This document shows positions 26,544 through 36,164 of a DNA stretch of 64,000 nucleotides, one piece after another; positions within the stretch are counted from its first letter, which is position 1; every line of letters begins with the position of its first letter. This DNA is from Paraburkholderia aspalathi (GTDB taxonomy: Bacteria; Pseudomonadota; Gammaproteobacteria; Burkholderiales; Burkholderiaceae): NCBI RefSeq assembly GCF_900116445.1, contig NZ_FPBH01000001.1:496001-560000 (forward strand), written 5' to 3'. The position numbers were made by a program, and so were the translations under genes. Below the pieces are notes generated by a model, which ran no database searches, had not been told where the DNA came from, and worked only from the letters and a program-made list of their open reading frames with translations.

Positions 26544-27144
26544 GGCAGTCTCCAACTGTTCATTTGTAGTCCCAGCCGATCGTCGGCTGGTGATTCATGC
26601 TCAGCGCCGCTTTGTGCGGGCCGCAGAGCGACATACGCAGGGGAGCATGCTAGGGACAAGCGCGTGGGAAGGGTATGCAGCGTCGGACCTGCCCAGACAG
26701 CGATTTCCACACGTTGGAACTTCGAGGTCAATTCTTGTCCGTCGCGGGTTCCGGTCCAGGATGTAGGTGCCAGCGGGGGTTGACGCGCTACAGTTACAGT
26801 GCAGTTCCTTATCCAGACGGTGGACTGCTTATCCGCAATGTGCGGATGCCGACCTCCTCTTGGCAGGTCGCTTGTCGTCCATGCGCCGCTTGCCTGCGAC
26901 GCCCCGCGAACCGGCGCGATTCGCCAGGTGGGAACCGTGAACGCGGGCTGGCCCGCGAGAGCGGATGTTGCGATTGCAAGGCGCAAGGGTAGCGGACTCG
27001 TCGACGGAGTGACACTCGCGACCAACGGTGTGAGCGCCAACAGTACTTACGCGCGCTCGCTCGCGCGCTGGGGGATTCAGGCCGAGGCGCTGAACCGTTC
27101 CGAAAGCAACCCGCCGGGCTTACCAAAATTCTGACCCAGCTCCA
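26544..27144. other. Gene-poor stretch upstream of the porin
   Basis: About 600 bases. The forward frame 26799-27134 has some protein-like character near its end ('VDGVTLATNGVSANSTYARS') but no family is recognisable and no start is convincing. Probably non-coding or decayed. Confidence 0.4.
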
Positions 27145-27729
27145 ATGATCTTCCGTTCCGTCCATCCCGGTGCGCCGCTGCCGCGCGTACTGTTTCCCGT
27201 TCCGCGCCTCGCCGTCCGCGTGGTTCTGATCGGCGCACAGACGGCCGCACTGCTGCTGGGCGGCATCTCCGTCATGCGGCGCCTGCCGGCATGGATGCGC
27301 TATCGATGTGTCGCCACACCCGGTTTCGCGCGCGAACATTTCGCCGGTGGTCTGACCTTGCCGGACGTGCTCGAGGCCACCGCCATCCTGTTTGACCGCA
27401 AGGACGCCCTGCACGATGTGTTTTTCGGGCTGCGTCTCGGGGCGGCGGTCGGCCGGTACCCCCGACACTATTTTCCTTCGCCGACTGCGTTGCTCAATGC
27501 GATCCTGGACTAGCTCGGTTACGGGCAGGTCCCGGCCATGCAGGTGGAGCCGATGATCCGTGAGGGCAGGCTGGTGGCGCTCGCCCCCGAGCGTGACCTG
27601 ATGATCGATCTGTACTGGCCTCACTGGGAGCAGGAGCCCGAGCCGCTCGCGACGATTAGCGCACTGGTTATGAATGCGGCGCGGCGGAGCCTGGTTCAGT
27701 CGGTTCCGACGGCAGCGCAAGCCGGTTGA
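27145..27729 (+). pseudogene. LysR-type regulator remnant, ArgP/IciA-like
   Basis: Only the effector-binding half survives. It reads 'MRYRCVATPGFAREHFAGGL', 'FDRKDALHDVFF', 'YPRHYFPSPTALLNAILD', then an in-frame TAG at 27511-27513, then 'LGYGQVPAMQVEPMIREGRL' and 'LYWPHWEQEPEPL'. This matches the C-terminal domain of ArgP-type regulators closely. The DNA-binding half is absent upstream and the internal stop breaks the rest. Confidence 0.7.
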
Positions 27730-28504
27730 CGCAGCGTGGCGACTCGCCGACACGATTCTGTGCGTCCAATCTTCTGAGCGCCGTAAGCACGGCGCCCGTC
27801 ATCGCCGGCATTTTTTACAGGGGCGGTAGCTGACCATGATGCTCGCCGCGCCCTCTGCGATCGAGTGATCCACGGCAGTGATCGCGTCCATTTGAAAATT
27901 GTCGTTACGCTCAACATGCTTCTGCGCGAAAAGATGTAGGGTGGCCGCTGGACGACGAGATCGTCCAGCGCGCGGTGGTAGGGACGGGGGCTGAATGTGA
28001 TCTGCTGAGGACGACTTTCTCGGGTTCGGTCGCTTTCCGCCCAAGGGGTCGTTCGCTACCGCGCTAGCTCGGACATCCGGACGTCAATTCATGACCGCAA
28101 GCGGCCGCGTGGCTTCCTTTGTCTTGGTCAATACCTGTGTCAGGCGGCCGTATGTAACGGTTGGACCTCGTTCTCGGTGTCGATTGGCGCAAAGCCGCGC
28201 TCGCTGGACTATGACGTTGGAAGTTGCGGACGACAACGACCAGCGGAGCGAAAGATTCGCACGGTCCGACCATTACCGGCTGACTGTCTGTTCGTTGTCA
28301 GCGGAACAAAGCGTCGATGACGCGTCGATTTCATCACTGTCCGATGGTTGAGGCTTATTCATCCATCACTTGATGATCGATCTGTTGTCAGGGCCCCGAT
28401 GTCATGTCAAATTGGCTCATCGGTGACACTCCGTTGAGGGCGGAAAGGGCCACTTCTCCTGCTTGTGACGACAGGAGTGTCATTTATTTGGAAACGAAGA
28501 AATT
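27730..28504. other. Gene-poor stretch upstream of dsdA
   Basis: About 775 bases without a recognisable gene. Short open frames on both strands lack start signals and family resemblance. The last 100 bases probably contain the dsdA promoter; no clear -10/-35 pair stands out. Confidence 0.45.
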
Positions 28505-29857
28505 ATGATCGCAGGCAAGTCTATTCATGATTGGCAGCAAACCCACCCATTGATTGCGGACCTCATCGCACTAAAGGAGACAGCATGGTTCAACCCTGCC
28601 GTGCTTCCTGCGGAACATGCGCTGGCTGACGTCGGGCTCACCGAGCAGGACAAAGACGCGGCCAGCGCGAGGCTTGACCGCTTCGCGCCATACATCGCAC
28701 GTGTTTTTCCGGAAACTGAAAAAACGAAGGGATGCATCGAATCTCCACTGAAGTCGATCCCAAAATTGCAGATATTATTGGAGAGCCGCTACGGCTTCGA
28801 ACTTCCGGGGAGCCTGTGGGTCAAGCTCGATAGCCACCTGCCGATCTCCGGGTCGATTAAGGCCCGAGGCGGGATTTATGAGGTTCTGAAGCATGCTGAA
28901 GATCTTGCAATCGCGAACAAAATACTCGACCTGGAGGACGACTATGCGAAGCTGGATAACAATGAAGCCCGCGCCTTCTTCAGCAACTACAGAATTGCCG
29001 TTGGTTCGACGGGTAACTTGGGCCTATCGATCGGCATCGTTGGAGCAACACTCGGCTTTGAAGTGACCGTTCATATGTCGTCGGATGCGCGACAGTGGAA
29101 GAAGGATCGGTTGCGTGAGCACGGCGTCATAGTTGTTGAGCACGCTTCTGACTACAGTGCGGCGGTCGAAGAAGGTCGAAGACAGGCAATGCAGGACTCG
29201 AAGTGTCACTTCATCGACGACGAGAACTCTAAAAATCTCTTTCTCGGATACGCCGTCGCAGCGGATCGACTCAAGCAGCAACTAGCGTCGGCCGGGGTGC
29301 TCGTCGATAGAGACCATCCACTGTTTGTGTATCTTCCATGCGGCGTCGGAGGAGGCCCGGGAGGCGTCGCATTCGGGCTTAAATTGGCGTTTGGGGACTC
29401 AGTACATTGTGTCTTCGCCGAGCCGACCCATTCTCCCTGCATGTTTCTCGGCGTGTATAGCGGCCTGCACGACGCGATATCAGTGCAAGACGTCGGTATC
29501 GATAACGTCACTGCGGCTGATGGCCTGGCGGTGGGGCGCCCTTCAGGCTTTGTCGGTAAAGCGATGCAACGCCTTGTCGATGGATACTATACTGTGAGCG
29601 ACGACGAGCTCTACGCCCTTCTGGCTCTGTTCGACCGGGCAGAAGGTCTCCGACTCGAGCCGTCTGCGCTGGCTGGCGCGCCGGGTATTGCACGAATCCT
29701 CTCTCGGGACCAAGACGCTTACCGTACGCGGATGCAGCTGACCCCAAGCGTTTTGCAGAGCGCCACGCACCTTGTATGGGCGACTGGTGGCAGCATGGTG
29801 CCGGAGACGGAGATGAACGCTTATCTGTCGCGCGGGAAGGCCATCCTGGCCGCGTAA
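28505..29857 (+). CDS. dsdA: D-serine ammonia-lyase (D-serine dehydratase)
   Basis: PLP enzyme that converts D-serine to pyruvate and ammonia; cytosolic. The 450-residue length matches DsdA. '[20 protein letters not shown]' contains the Schiff-base Lys, '[13 protein letters not shown]' is the PLP phosphate/carboxylate loop, and '[16 protein letters not shown]' is the glycine-rich phosphate-binding motif. Family resemblance runs through the C-terminus. A DsdC-like regulator follows on the same strand. No D-serine permease gene (DsdX type) is next to it. Base composition is less GC-extreme than the core genes, consistent with acquisition. Confidence 0.93.
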   Translation: MIAGKSIHDWQQTHPLIADLIALKETAWFNPAVLPAEHALADVGLTEQDKDAASARLDRFAPYIARVFPETEKTKGCIESPLKSIPKLQILLESRYGFELPGSLWVKLDSHLPISGSIKARGGIYEVLKHAEDLAIANKILDLEDDYAKLDNNEARAFFSNYRIAVGSTGNLGLSIGIVGATLGFEVTVHMSSDARQWKKDRLREHGVIVVEHASDYSAAVEEGRRQAMQDSKCHFIDDENSKNLFLGYAVAADRLKQQLASAGVLVDRDHPLFVYLPCGVGGGPGGVAFGLKLAFGDSVHCVFAEPTHSPCMFLGVYSGLHDAISVQDVGIDNVTAADGLAVGRPSGFVGKAMQRLVDGYYTVSDDELYALLALFDRAEGLRLEPSALAGAPGIARILSRDQDAYRTRMQLTPSVLQSATHLVWATGGSMVPETEMNAYLSRGKAILAA

Positions 29858-29953
29858 TCATTCATGTCCGCTACGAAATGGTAGCGGTTCTCTAACCGCC
29901 TTCGCTGTGAAGGTAACGCAAGTCTGATCGGCGCGTACACTAAACGCATATCA

Positions 29954-30889
29954 ATGTATAACCTGCCGCCGAGGATTGCCGATCGCCTTGACAGTGGGCA
30001 ATTTGCGAATCTCCACACATTTCTGATCGTGGCTCGCTACAAGAGCTTTTCACGCGCGGCAGATGAATTGTGCTTAACCACGAGTGCTGTCAGCCATCGA
30101 ATCAAGCGCCTTGAGATCGCGCTTGGCAGGAGTCTGTTTATCAGACTCACCCGAAAAATCGCCCTGACAGCCGAGGGTGAGCGCCTCTTTCTGATTCTGC
30201 AACGAACGATGGGTGAACTTGCCGACGCGCTTGAACCAGCGAGCGAAGAACGTGTTGAGGGGCGCATTACAGTTTATGCCCGTCCTTCAGTCGCAGCCTG
30301 CTGGCTTGTGCCTCAATTGGCGGGTTTCTCCGACAAGTATCCGGGAGTTTCAGTTGACCTCAGGGTTGGCAATGAGGCGCTCGATTTCCGATCGCAAAAC
30401 ATTGATCTGGCCATTGACTATTCGCACGGACCGTTCCCCGGCCTAGTTAGTCATAGGCTAATGGATGAGAGCACGGCACCCGTATGCAGCCCAGAGTATG
30501 CAGAGGCGCACGCTTTGATCGGGCGACCCTTGAACATCGTTCAATGCATTCTGCTCCACGATTCACTGGCCTGGAACCACGCATCGCATGATGCAGAATG
30601 GGCACTTTGGTGCACCCAGAACATTCCAGGCACAGTCTTGCCACACCGGACATACACGTTTGACCGGTCCGATCTATGCATCGTCGCCGCAGTCAACCAC
30701 CTCGGCATTGCCATGGGACGACGGCACCTGGTTCAAAGCCACATCGATAATGGCGGACTTGTTTTGCCTTTCGGATCGTTTTCGCAATCCGGTCCATATA
30801 GTTATTATGTTGTGCACCAAGAGGGTGTGTTGCCTCGACGGACTGCGGTGTTTTTGGCATGGCTACGCAGAATCAGCCATAACGAATGA
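29954..30889 (+). CDS. dsdC: LysR-type regulator, DsdC-like
   Basis: A 311-residue activator resembling E. coli DsdC, which switches on dsdA with D-serine. The winged helix is at about 18-77 ('FSRAADELCLTTSAVSHRIK'). The effector domain has 'VYARPSVAACWLVPQLAGF' and 'FDRSDLCIVAAVNHLGIAMG' plus 'RRHLVQ', segments very close to DsdC. In E. coli dsdC is divergent from dsdXA; here it lies directly downstream in the same direction, about 100 bases after dsdA. It converges on the aldehyde dehydrogenase gene. Confidence 0.85.
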   Translation: MYNLPPRIADRLDSGQFANLHTFLIVARYKSFSRAADELCLTTSAVSHRIKRLEIALGRSLFIRLTRKIALTAEGERLFLILQRTMGELADALEPASEERVEGRITVYARPSVAACWLVPQLAGFSDKYPGVSVDLRVGNEALDFRSQNIDLAIDYSHGPFPGLVSHRLMDESTAPVCSPEYAEAHALIGRPLNIVQCILLHDSLAWNHASHDAEWALWCTQNIPGTVLPHRTYTFDRSDLCIVAAVNHLGIAMGRRHLVQSHIDNGGLVLPFGSFSQSGPYSYYVVHQEGVLPRRTAVFLAWLRRISHNE

Positions 30890-31035
30890 TGCTTTCAAAC
30901 TTTTGAACGGTAAAGAGCCGCTCCGGTGCAAGGCTAGATGCCGGCGGAGAAAACCTCGCCAGGTCTCGCGGTCGAGCAGAAGACAAGGATGTCGGTCGTG
31001 TGCCACCAGGGGTGCCTATCGTGCGACCTGCATTT

Positions 31036-31060
31036 GGGGATGCCTGGCCTGGGCATCCCC
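31036..31060. terminator. GC-rich hairpin between convergent genes
   Basis: GGGGATGCC (31036-31044) pairs perfectly with GGCATCCCC (31052-31060) in the gap between the DsdC-like gene and the convergent aldehyde dehydrogenase gene. There is no T tract, so termination would be weak or Rho-assisted. Confidence 0.4.
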
Positions 31061-31070
31061 GTTCGCTCGT

Positions 31071-32570
31071 TCAGTGCAGTTGAATCCAGATGGACTTCGT
31101 TTGGAGATACTGGTCGTGTGCTGCGATACCCTTATCGCGCCCGCCAAAACCCGACTGTTTGTAGCCACCGAATGGCACACCCATGTCGCCTTCCGAGAAG
31201 CAATTGACCGAGACGGTCCCCGCCTTGAGTGCCCGGGCAACCTTGTGGGCGACGTGAAGGTTATCCGTGTACAGCGATGAGGCGAGACCATAGTTCGTGT
31301 CGTTTGCAACACGAACGGCTTCGTCTGCATCAGCCACTTCAATCACGGACAGGACGGGTCCGAAAATCTCTTCCTGCGCGATTCGCATATCATTGCGCAC
31401 ACCGTCGAAAATTGTCGGCTCGACAAAGAAGCCGCCTGTATCCGTCAGCGCCCGTTGTCCGCCTAGCAGCACCCGGGCTCCGCCTTCCCGGCCAGCATCA
31501 ATATAGGAGAGCACGCGTTTCATGTGTGCCTCTTCAATCATCGCCCCTACCCGCGTAGACGGATCGAGCGGATTACCGACAGTCCATTCTTGAAAGGTTT
31601 GCGTGAGTGTATCGAGCAGCCGATCCTTGACTCCTTTCTGCACGATGAGCCGAGAGCCCGCGCTGCAATTCTCACCCTGGCAGAACAGAATGCCGGTAGC
31701 TATCTGGTTAGCAACCGCCTTAAGGTCACCCACATCCTCCATGACAATCGCCGGACTTTTCCCGCCGAGTTCAAGCACTACCCGCTTTATATTCGATTCG
31801 GCAGCGTAACGCAGGAAATATCGGCCGACCTCGCCGGATCCGGTGAAGCTCACGCAATCAACGTCCATGTGGCGACCGATTGCCTGACCTGCAGTTTCGC
31901 CGAATCCCGGGACAACGTTGAGCACCCCATTCGGCAGACCTGCTTCAGCAGCGAGCGCGGCGAGCTTGATCGCCGTAAGCGACGTTTGTTCGGCGGGCTT
32001 GATGACAATCGAGTTGCCACCAGCGAGAGCCGGGGCAAGCTTCCACATTGCAACGAAAATGGGGAAGTTCCACGGTAGCACGGCGCCCACGACCCCGATC
32101 GGCTCTCGCACGATCATCGAAACCACGTCCGCCGACGTCGGCGATACCTGGTCGTAAATCTTGTCGATGGCCTCCGCATGCCATCGTAACGTCTCAATAG
32201 CGTCCGGCACGTCCACAGAGCGCGCGTCGGAGATTGGCTTGCCATTGTCAAGAACCTCCAGTAGCGCAAGTTCTTCAGTCTCTCGCTCCATCAAATCAGC
32301 GAAGCGAAGCAGTATCTTCTTCCGGGCCTTTGGCGGCATGGCAGACCAGACGCCGCTGTCGAAGGAGCGGCGCGCGGCGATCACCGCAAGATCAACGTCG
32401 GCGGCATCACACTCTGCCACTTGCGCGAGTTCCTTGCCGGTAGCAGGGTTGATCGTAGCGAATGTCTTTCCGGAACGCGCGGATACAAACCGGCCGTCAA
32501 TGAAGGCGCGGGTTTCGGGCTTGAGCTTCGCGGCAGCGGCCGTGAACTCAGAAAGGGTGAACTGTTGCAT
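31071..32570 (-). CDS. Aldehyde dehydrogenase family protein
   Basis: NAD(P)-dependent dehydrogenase of 499 residues. Motifs include 'LPWNFPIFVAMWKLAPALAG', 'SFTGSGEVGRYFLRYAAESN', Glu in 'VVLELGGKSPAIV', and the catalytic Cys in 'FCQGENCSAGSRLIV'. It is the second gene of a reverse-strand pair, 28 bases behind the DapA-family gene. In hydroxyproline degradation this slot is filled by ketoglutarate-semialdehyde dehydrogenase. The sequence also resembles aminobutyraldehyde-type enzymes, so the substrate is open. Confidence 0.87.
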   Translation of the reverse strand: MQQFTLSEFTAAAAKLKPETRAFIDGRFVSARSGKTFATINPATGKELAQVAECDAADVDLAVIAARRSFDSGVWSAMPPKARKKILLRFADLMERETEELALLEVLDNGKPISDARSVDVPDAIETLRWHAEAIDKIYDQVSPTSADVVSMIVREPIGVVGAVLPWNFPIFVAMWKLAPALAGGNSIVIKPAEQTSLTAIKLAALAAEAGLPNGVLNVVPGFGETAGQAIGRHMDVDCVSFTGSGEVGRYFLRYAAESNIKRVVLELGGKSPAIVMEDVGDLKAVANQIATGILFCQGENCSAGSRLIVQKGVKDRLLDTLTQTFQEWTVGNPLDPSTRVGAMIEEAHMKRVLSYIDAGREGGARVLLGGQRALTDTGGFFVEPTIFDGVRNDMRIAQEEIFGPVLSVIEVADADEAVRVANDTNYGLASSLYTDNLHVAHKVARALKAGTVSVNCFSEGDMGVPFGGYKQSGFGGRDKGIAAHDQYLQTKSIWIQLH

Positions 32571-32598
32571 CCTGGACTCTCCTTTGTCGACGATGGCT

Positions 32599-33510
32599 TT
32601 AGTCGGCTAGCTGTACGATGTTTGCAGCCTTGAAGGCCTCGTATTTCTCGAGGAAGTTAGCCTTTTCCGAGTTAGTCAGGCCGAGGAGCGGGGCGCGGAC
32701 CTCGCCTACCGGGAATCCTGCCAGTTCAGTACCGTATTTCACGTACTGGTTGAATTTGCCACCCTGTTCCAAGATGTAGGTGAGGGGCATGAGCGCCGAC
32801 ATCATCTTATGTGCGAGATTGAAATCGCGCTTGACGACCGCGACTTTATAGATCGCCACATGCTCGGCTGGCAGGAAGTTCGAAGCGCCGGATATCCAGC
32901 TTCGCGCACCCCATAGAAACGCATCAAGCGCCTGGTCGTCCGCGCCGACCACGCGTTGAAGTTCCGGGAAATTCAAGACATGTTCGATCATTCGCGCGAA
33001 CGATCCGCTCGATTCTTTGATCCCGTTGATATTCTTCAGATCTCCGATGCCTGCGAGGAATTCAGCATCCAGGTCAACACCGGTGCGTGCAGGGAAGTTG
33101 TACAGGATGATCCCAAGTTCCGTCGCCTCAGCGATGCGACGGAAATGGGCAATCAGTTCCTGAGTGCTGGGCAGGGAATAGGGAGGGGCAGCCAGCATGA
33201 CAGCCTGATAACCGAGCTTGGCGGCCAGGTTGTTGAGGGCCAGCGTGTCATCCTGTCGCATCGAATTAGTTCCAGCGATCAGCTGTGCTTTCTTGCCGGC
33301 TCGTTCAGCAACAAATTCCAAAACCTTCTCGCGCTCTGACAGCGACTGCGCGTAATACTCGCCTGTGGAGCCTCCCTCAAGCAGCGCTGTGATGCCGTTC
33401 GATAGCAGGAAGTCGATGTGGCGACTGAGAGTCGAGAAATCAACGGCACCATTCTTGTCGAATGGCGTGGTAAGTACGGTGATAATGCCTTCGTAATTTG
33501 GGAGAGACAT
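32599..33510 (-). CDS. DapA-family lyase/deaminase
   Basis: Class I aldolase-fold enzyme of 303 residues forming a Schiff base with a keto acid. It has 'LEGGSTGEYYAQSLSERE', the Tyr in 'GIILYNFPARTGVDL' and the Schiff-base Lys in 'NINGIKESSGSFARM'. Family members include dihydrodipicolinate synthase, keto-sugar-acid aldolases and 1-pyrroline-4-hydroxy-2-carboxylate deaminase. The last would fit the nearby epimerase, oxidase and dehydrogenase genes. I use the Met at 33510, which has GGAG upstream; the frame reaches 33546 without a better site. Confidence 0.83.
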   Translation of the reverse strand: MSLPNYEGIITVLTTPFDKNGAVDFSTLSRHIDFLLSNGITALLEGGSTGEYYAQSLSEREKVLEFVAERAGKKAQLIAGTNSMRQDDTLALNNLAAKLGYQAVMLAAPPYSLPSTQELIAHFRRIAEATELGIILYNFPARTGVDLDAEFLAGIGDLKNINGIKESSGSFARMIEHVLNFPELQRVVGADDQALDAFLWGARSWISGASNFLPAEHVAIYKVAVVKRDFNLAHKMMSALMPLTYILEQGGKFNQYVKYGTELAGFPVGEVRAPLLGLTNSEKANFLEKYEAFKAANIVQLAD

Positions 33511-33956
33511 GAGGGCTCCAGTCTTGACGGAAAAGTGGCGAATCATCCGCTGATGTTTCGCCGTGGGATGGACGTTCGGTTGGGAAAGAGGCGATGTGGA
33601 CCTGCAATGCTGTCGTGGCGGTCCGCTGGTTCGGGAACCACACGTCTTTGAGCGCGAGGCCGGATTTGACGATCCTCATGCAGGTCTGTTGATTACCACG
33701 TTGGCATTTCGTTTTCCTAATGGAAATCCATGGGGAAGCGTTCGCGACTCTTCCCATATCGCCCGGCTAGTGCGTCTGTTCGCAATCGCAAGTTCAGCGA
33801 CGACAAGTAACAGTTGTGCGAAGCTGCGGCAGCGCGAGTCTAGTGTTCAGATCCATGCTGCTGATTGTAGATAGCGGAAAGATTACGAACAATTGCCATT
33901 TTTTGTTTTAAATTCGTGAAAAAATCCGCGTAATTGCTCCCGCCAGACTGGCACGT
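33511..33956. promoter_or_regulatory. Upstream region of the DapA-ALDH pair, with a TTTCC-TAAT-GGAAA palindrome
   Basis: A 446-base gap holding the promoter of the reverse-strand pair and the 3' end of the LysR gene's surroundings. A perfect inverted repeat TTTCC-N4-GGAAA at 33713-33726 is a candidate operator. No gene is recognised here. The AT-rich segment around 33890-33930 may form the lysR transcript end. Confidence 0.4.
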
Positions 33957-34862
33957 TCAGCGCATCCAGGGAGGCATGGGGTCGAATTTCTCGAGCAGAT
34001 AGTCCACCAGAACCCGACACTTCAATGACCGGTTGTCGGTTGTCATGTAGACGAGGTAAATTGAGCGCCCGTCGTCCGGGGCGTAATCCGCGAGCAGCCG
34101 CACCAGGCGGCCTTCCCGAACGTCTTGCTCCACGAGAAATTGCGGGATGCGAGCAATGCCGACCCCGGCAAGGGCAGCCGAATGGATCGCCGTTCCGACG
34201 CTCCCCAGGTTTCCCTTCACCCAGACAGAGAAGCGACGTTGGTCCTCACGAAACATCCACTCCGCTTGTGTGATACCCCGTCCGTCCATGGTTAGGCAAT
34301 TGTGCCGCCCAAGATTTTCTGGCCTGTCCGGCTTCCCGTTCTTTTCCAGATATGCTGGCGACGCGCAGATTACCAGGGGATTGGCCGCAAGTTTGATGCT
34401 CAAATGATCTTCAGAGGGCGCGAGGCCCGAGCGGAACGCGAGGTCGACGCTCCGGTCGTCCGGTTCAATTGGCACGTCCCCAACAACAATCTCCACTTGA
34501 AGGTCTGGATACCTGGCAAGAAACTCCGGCATGAGCGGCACAAGCTGCCTGTCGACAAATCCTGCGGCGGCTCGGATACGCAGGACGCCGTGCGGGACCT
34601 GAGGCCTCTGTGCAGTGGCCGCTTCAGCCGCCTCGATTTGTTCGACCATGGATTTGATTTTCGAATAGAAGAATTCGCCCTGTGCGGTCAGGGAGAGCCG
34701 CCGCGTTGATCGAACAAAGAGCTTGGTACCCAATCGATCTTCCATCCGCGAGATTACGCGGCTGACACCAGAGGGTGTCAGGCGGCATTTCTCTGCTGCT
34801 GACACGAAATTGCCGTGAGCGACCACTGCCGTGAACACATAAAGCTCGCTACTCTTATCCAT
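33957..34862 (-). CDS. LysR-type transcriptional regulator
   Basis: A 301-residue regulator of the common AaeR/DmlR-like LysR group. The winged helix is at about 7-60 ('FVSAAEKCRLTPSGVSRVIS', 'LGTKLFVRSTRRLSLT'), followed by the two-lobed effector domain ('GVLRIRAAAGFVDRQLVPLM', 'VDLAFRSGLAPSEDHLSIK'). I set the start at MDKSSELYVF (34862), preceded by GGAG, because the longer frame to 34934 would include the operator-like palindromes. It is divergent from the dehydrogenase gene at 35143 and probably controls the flanking catabolic genes. Confidence 0.88.
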   Translation of the reverse strand: MDKSSELYVFTAVVAHGNFVSAAEKCRLTPSGVSRVISRMEDRLGTKLFVRSTRRLSLTAQGEFFYSKIKSMVEQIEAAEAATAQRPQVPHGVLRIRAAAGFVDRQLVPLMPEFLARYPDLQVEIVVGDVPIEPDDRSVDLAFRSGLAPSEDHLSIKLAANPLVICASPAYLEKNGKPDRPENLGRHNCLTMDGRGITQAEWMFREDQRRFSVWVKGNLGSVGTAIHSAALAGVGIARIPQFLVEQDVREGRLVRLLADYAPDDGRSIYLVYMTTDNRSLKCRVLVDYLLEKFDPMPPWMR

Positions 34863-34882
34863 CTGCGCTCCAAGATCCTGCC

Positions 34883-34927
34883 CTGTTTTGAAAACAGCTT
34901 TGATTGCCGACATATTTTCAGGAATAT
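34883..34927. promoter_or_regulatory. Two palindromes in the lysR/dehydrogenase divergent region
   Basis: CTGTTTT-G-AAAACAG (34883-34897) is a perfect 7-1-7 palindrome. ATATT-TTCAGG-AATAT (34912-34927) is a perfect 5-6-5 inverted repeat with the T-N11-A geometry favoured by LysR proteins. Both lie just upstream of the lysR start in the 280-base gap to the divergent gene. Confidence 0.5.
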
Positions 34928-35142
34928 AAGTCAAAAAACAGGAATTGTTTGCAAAATTTCTGCTATCTACAATTCAGTTCAATGTTCGACCGTTTGTGCA
35001 GGAGGTATGCGCTCTCTTCCTGGGCCTTTGGCTCGAGTGTTTAACGCCGACGGCGATAGAGGTCAGGCTTCGCGCTCCGTCGGTCCGCAGCTCGCTTCTC
35101 AACGGTCACATAACGCGATACCGTTCTTACTTTTTTGCAGCC

Positions 35143-36096
35143 ATGCAAGTGACCAAGCAAACATTGACTGTTGGGATTGTCGGCGCGGGCATCATAGGGT
35201 GTTCATGGGCAACGGTCTGGGCGCGTGCCGGACACCGCGTTGCGATTTTCGATTCGAACGCCGCTGTGCTTGAACGCGTCTTTGAGCACCTGACGCGGCA
35301 CATACGTGACAGCGAGCGCGTTGGACAGGAGTTCCACCCTGGCCTGGAGTCGCGCGTGACATTGCACCTCGAATTGAAAGATGCAGTGGCACACGCGGAT
35401 TTCGTACAGGAGTCGGTGGCTGAAGACCTGGAAATCAAGCGGGATCTGTTTCAGCGATTGGATCGCCTGACCCGGCCTGAAGCAATTCTCGCAAGTTCGA
35501 CGTCGGCAATCCCGATGTCGAAGTTCACAGAAGACCTGGAACGGAGGCAACGTTGTTTGATCGTTCACCCGGCGACGCCTCCTCACACCCTACCGGCGAC
35601 GGAGGTTGTACCCGCGCCATGGACGGATCGTGCCGTGGTTGAACGGACCCTAGGGTTGCTAAAAGACGTGGGCCAATCTCCGGTGCTGGTGAAGAACGAA
35701 CATCCAGGCTTTGCAATGAACCGCTTGCAGGGAGCGTTGCTTATCGAGATGTTCCGACTGATCGAGGCCGGTGTCATCACTGCCTCTGATGCCGACACGC
35801 TGGTCACCGACGGTTTCGCCCTCAGGTGGGCCGTGTTGGGACCGATCGAAGCAATAGATCTCAACGCTGACGGAGGCATTGAAGAATATCTAGGTCGGTA
35901 TGGTGATATCTACGACCGTATGGCTCAGGAAAAGCATGAAACGGGGCGGCTCATGGCCCCTTCGCTGGTTGATGGACTTGTCAAACAACTACGCGAGCAA
36001 CTACCACTCGAGCAGATCGACATCAAGAGGTCGTGGCGCGATCAACGGATCGCGATGCTAAAGCGGCTTCTGACGAAAAAGGGCAACGACGCATAA
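35143..36096 (+). CDS. 3-hydroxyacyl-CoA dehydrogenase-like protein (L-gulonate 3-dehydrogenase/lambda-crystallin group)
   Basis: NAD-dependent dehydrogenase of 317 residues. The Rossmann motif is 'VGIVGAGIIGCSWATVWARA' at the N-terminus. The catalytic region has 'ILASSTSAIPMSKF', 'LIVHPATPPHTLPATEVVPA' (active-site His) and 'NEHPGFAMNRLQGALLIE'. Size and motif style fit the short group acting on free hydroxy acids such as L-gulonate or carnitine rather than acyl-CoA. The ATG at 35143 was chosen; the frame extends to 34945 through promoter-like DNA. First gene of the forward catabolic run. Confidence 0.82.
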   Translation: MQVTKQTLTVGIVGAGIIGCSWATVWARAGHRVAIFDSNAAVLERVFEHLTRHIRDSERVGQEFHPGLESRVTLHLELKDAVAHADFVQESVAEDLEIKRDLFQRLDRLTRPEAILASSTSAIPMSKFTEDLERRQRCLIVHPATPPHTLPATEVVPAPWTDRAVVERTLGLLKDVGQSPVLVKNEHPGFAMNRLQGALLIEMFRLIEAGVITASDADTLVTDGFALRWAVLGPIEAIDLNADGGIEEYLGRYGDIYDRMAQEKHETGRLMAPSLVDGLVKQLREQLPLEQIDIKRSWRDQRIAMLKRLLTKKGNDA

Positions 36097-36164
36097 CTGC
36101 GCAACCCGCTCGGCAAATGCTGAATCTGAGCCGGCTGCTCCGACAAGAAACTTGGGACTTATAG

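Noticed and set aside
26809..27753. A 314-codon reverse-strand open frame
   Set aside because: It lies opposite a recognisable ArgP-type remnant and has shadow-like Arg/Gln-rich composition.
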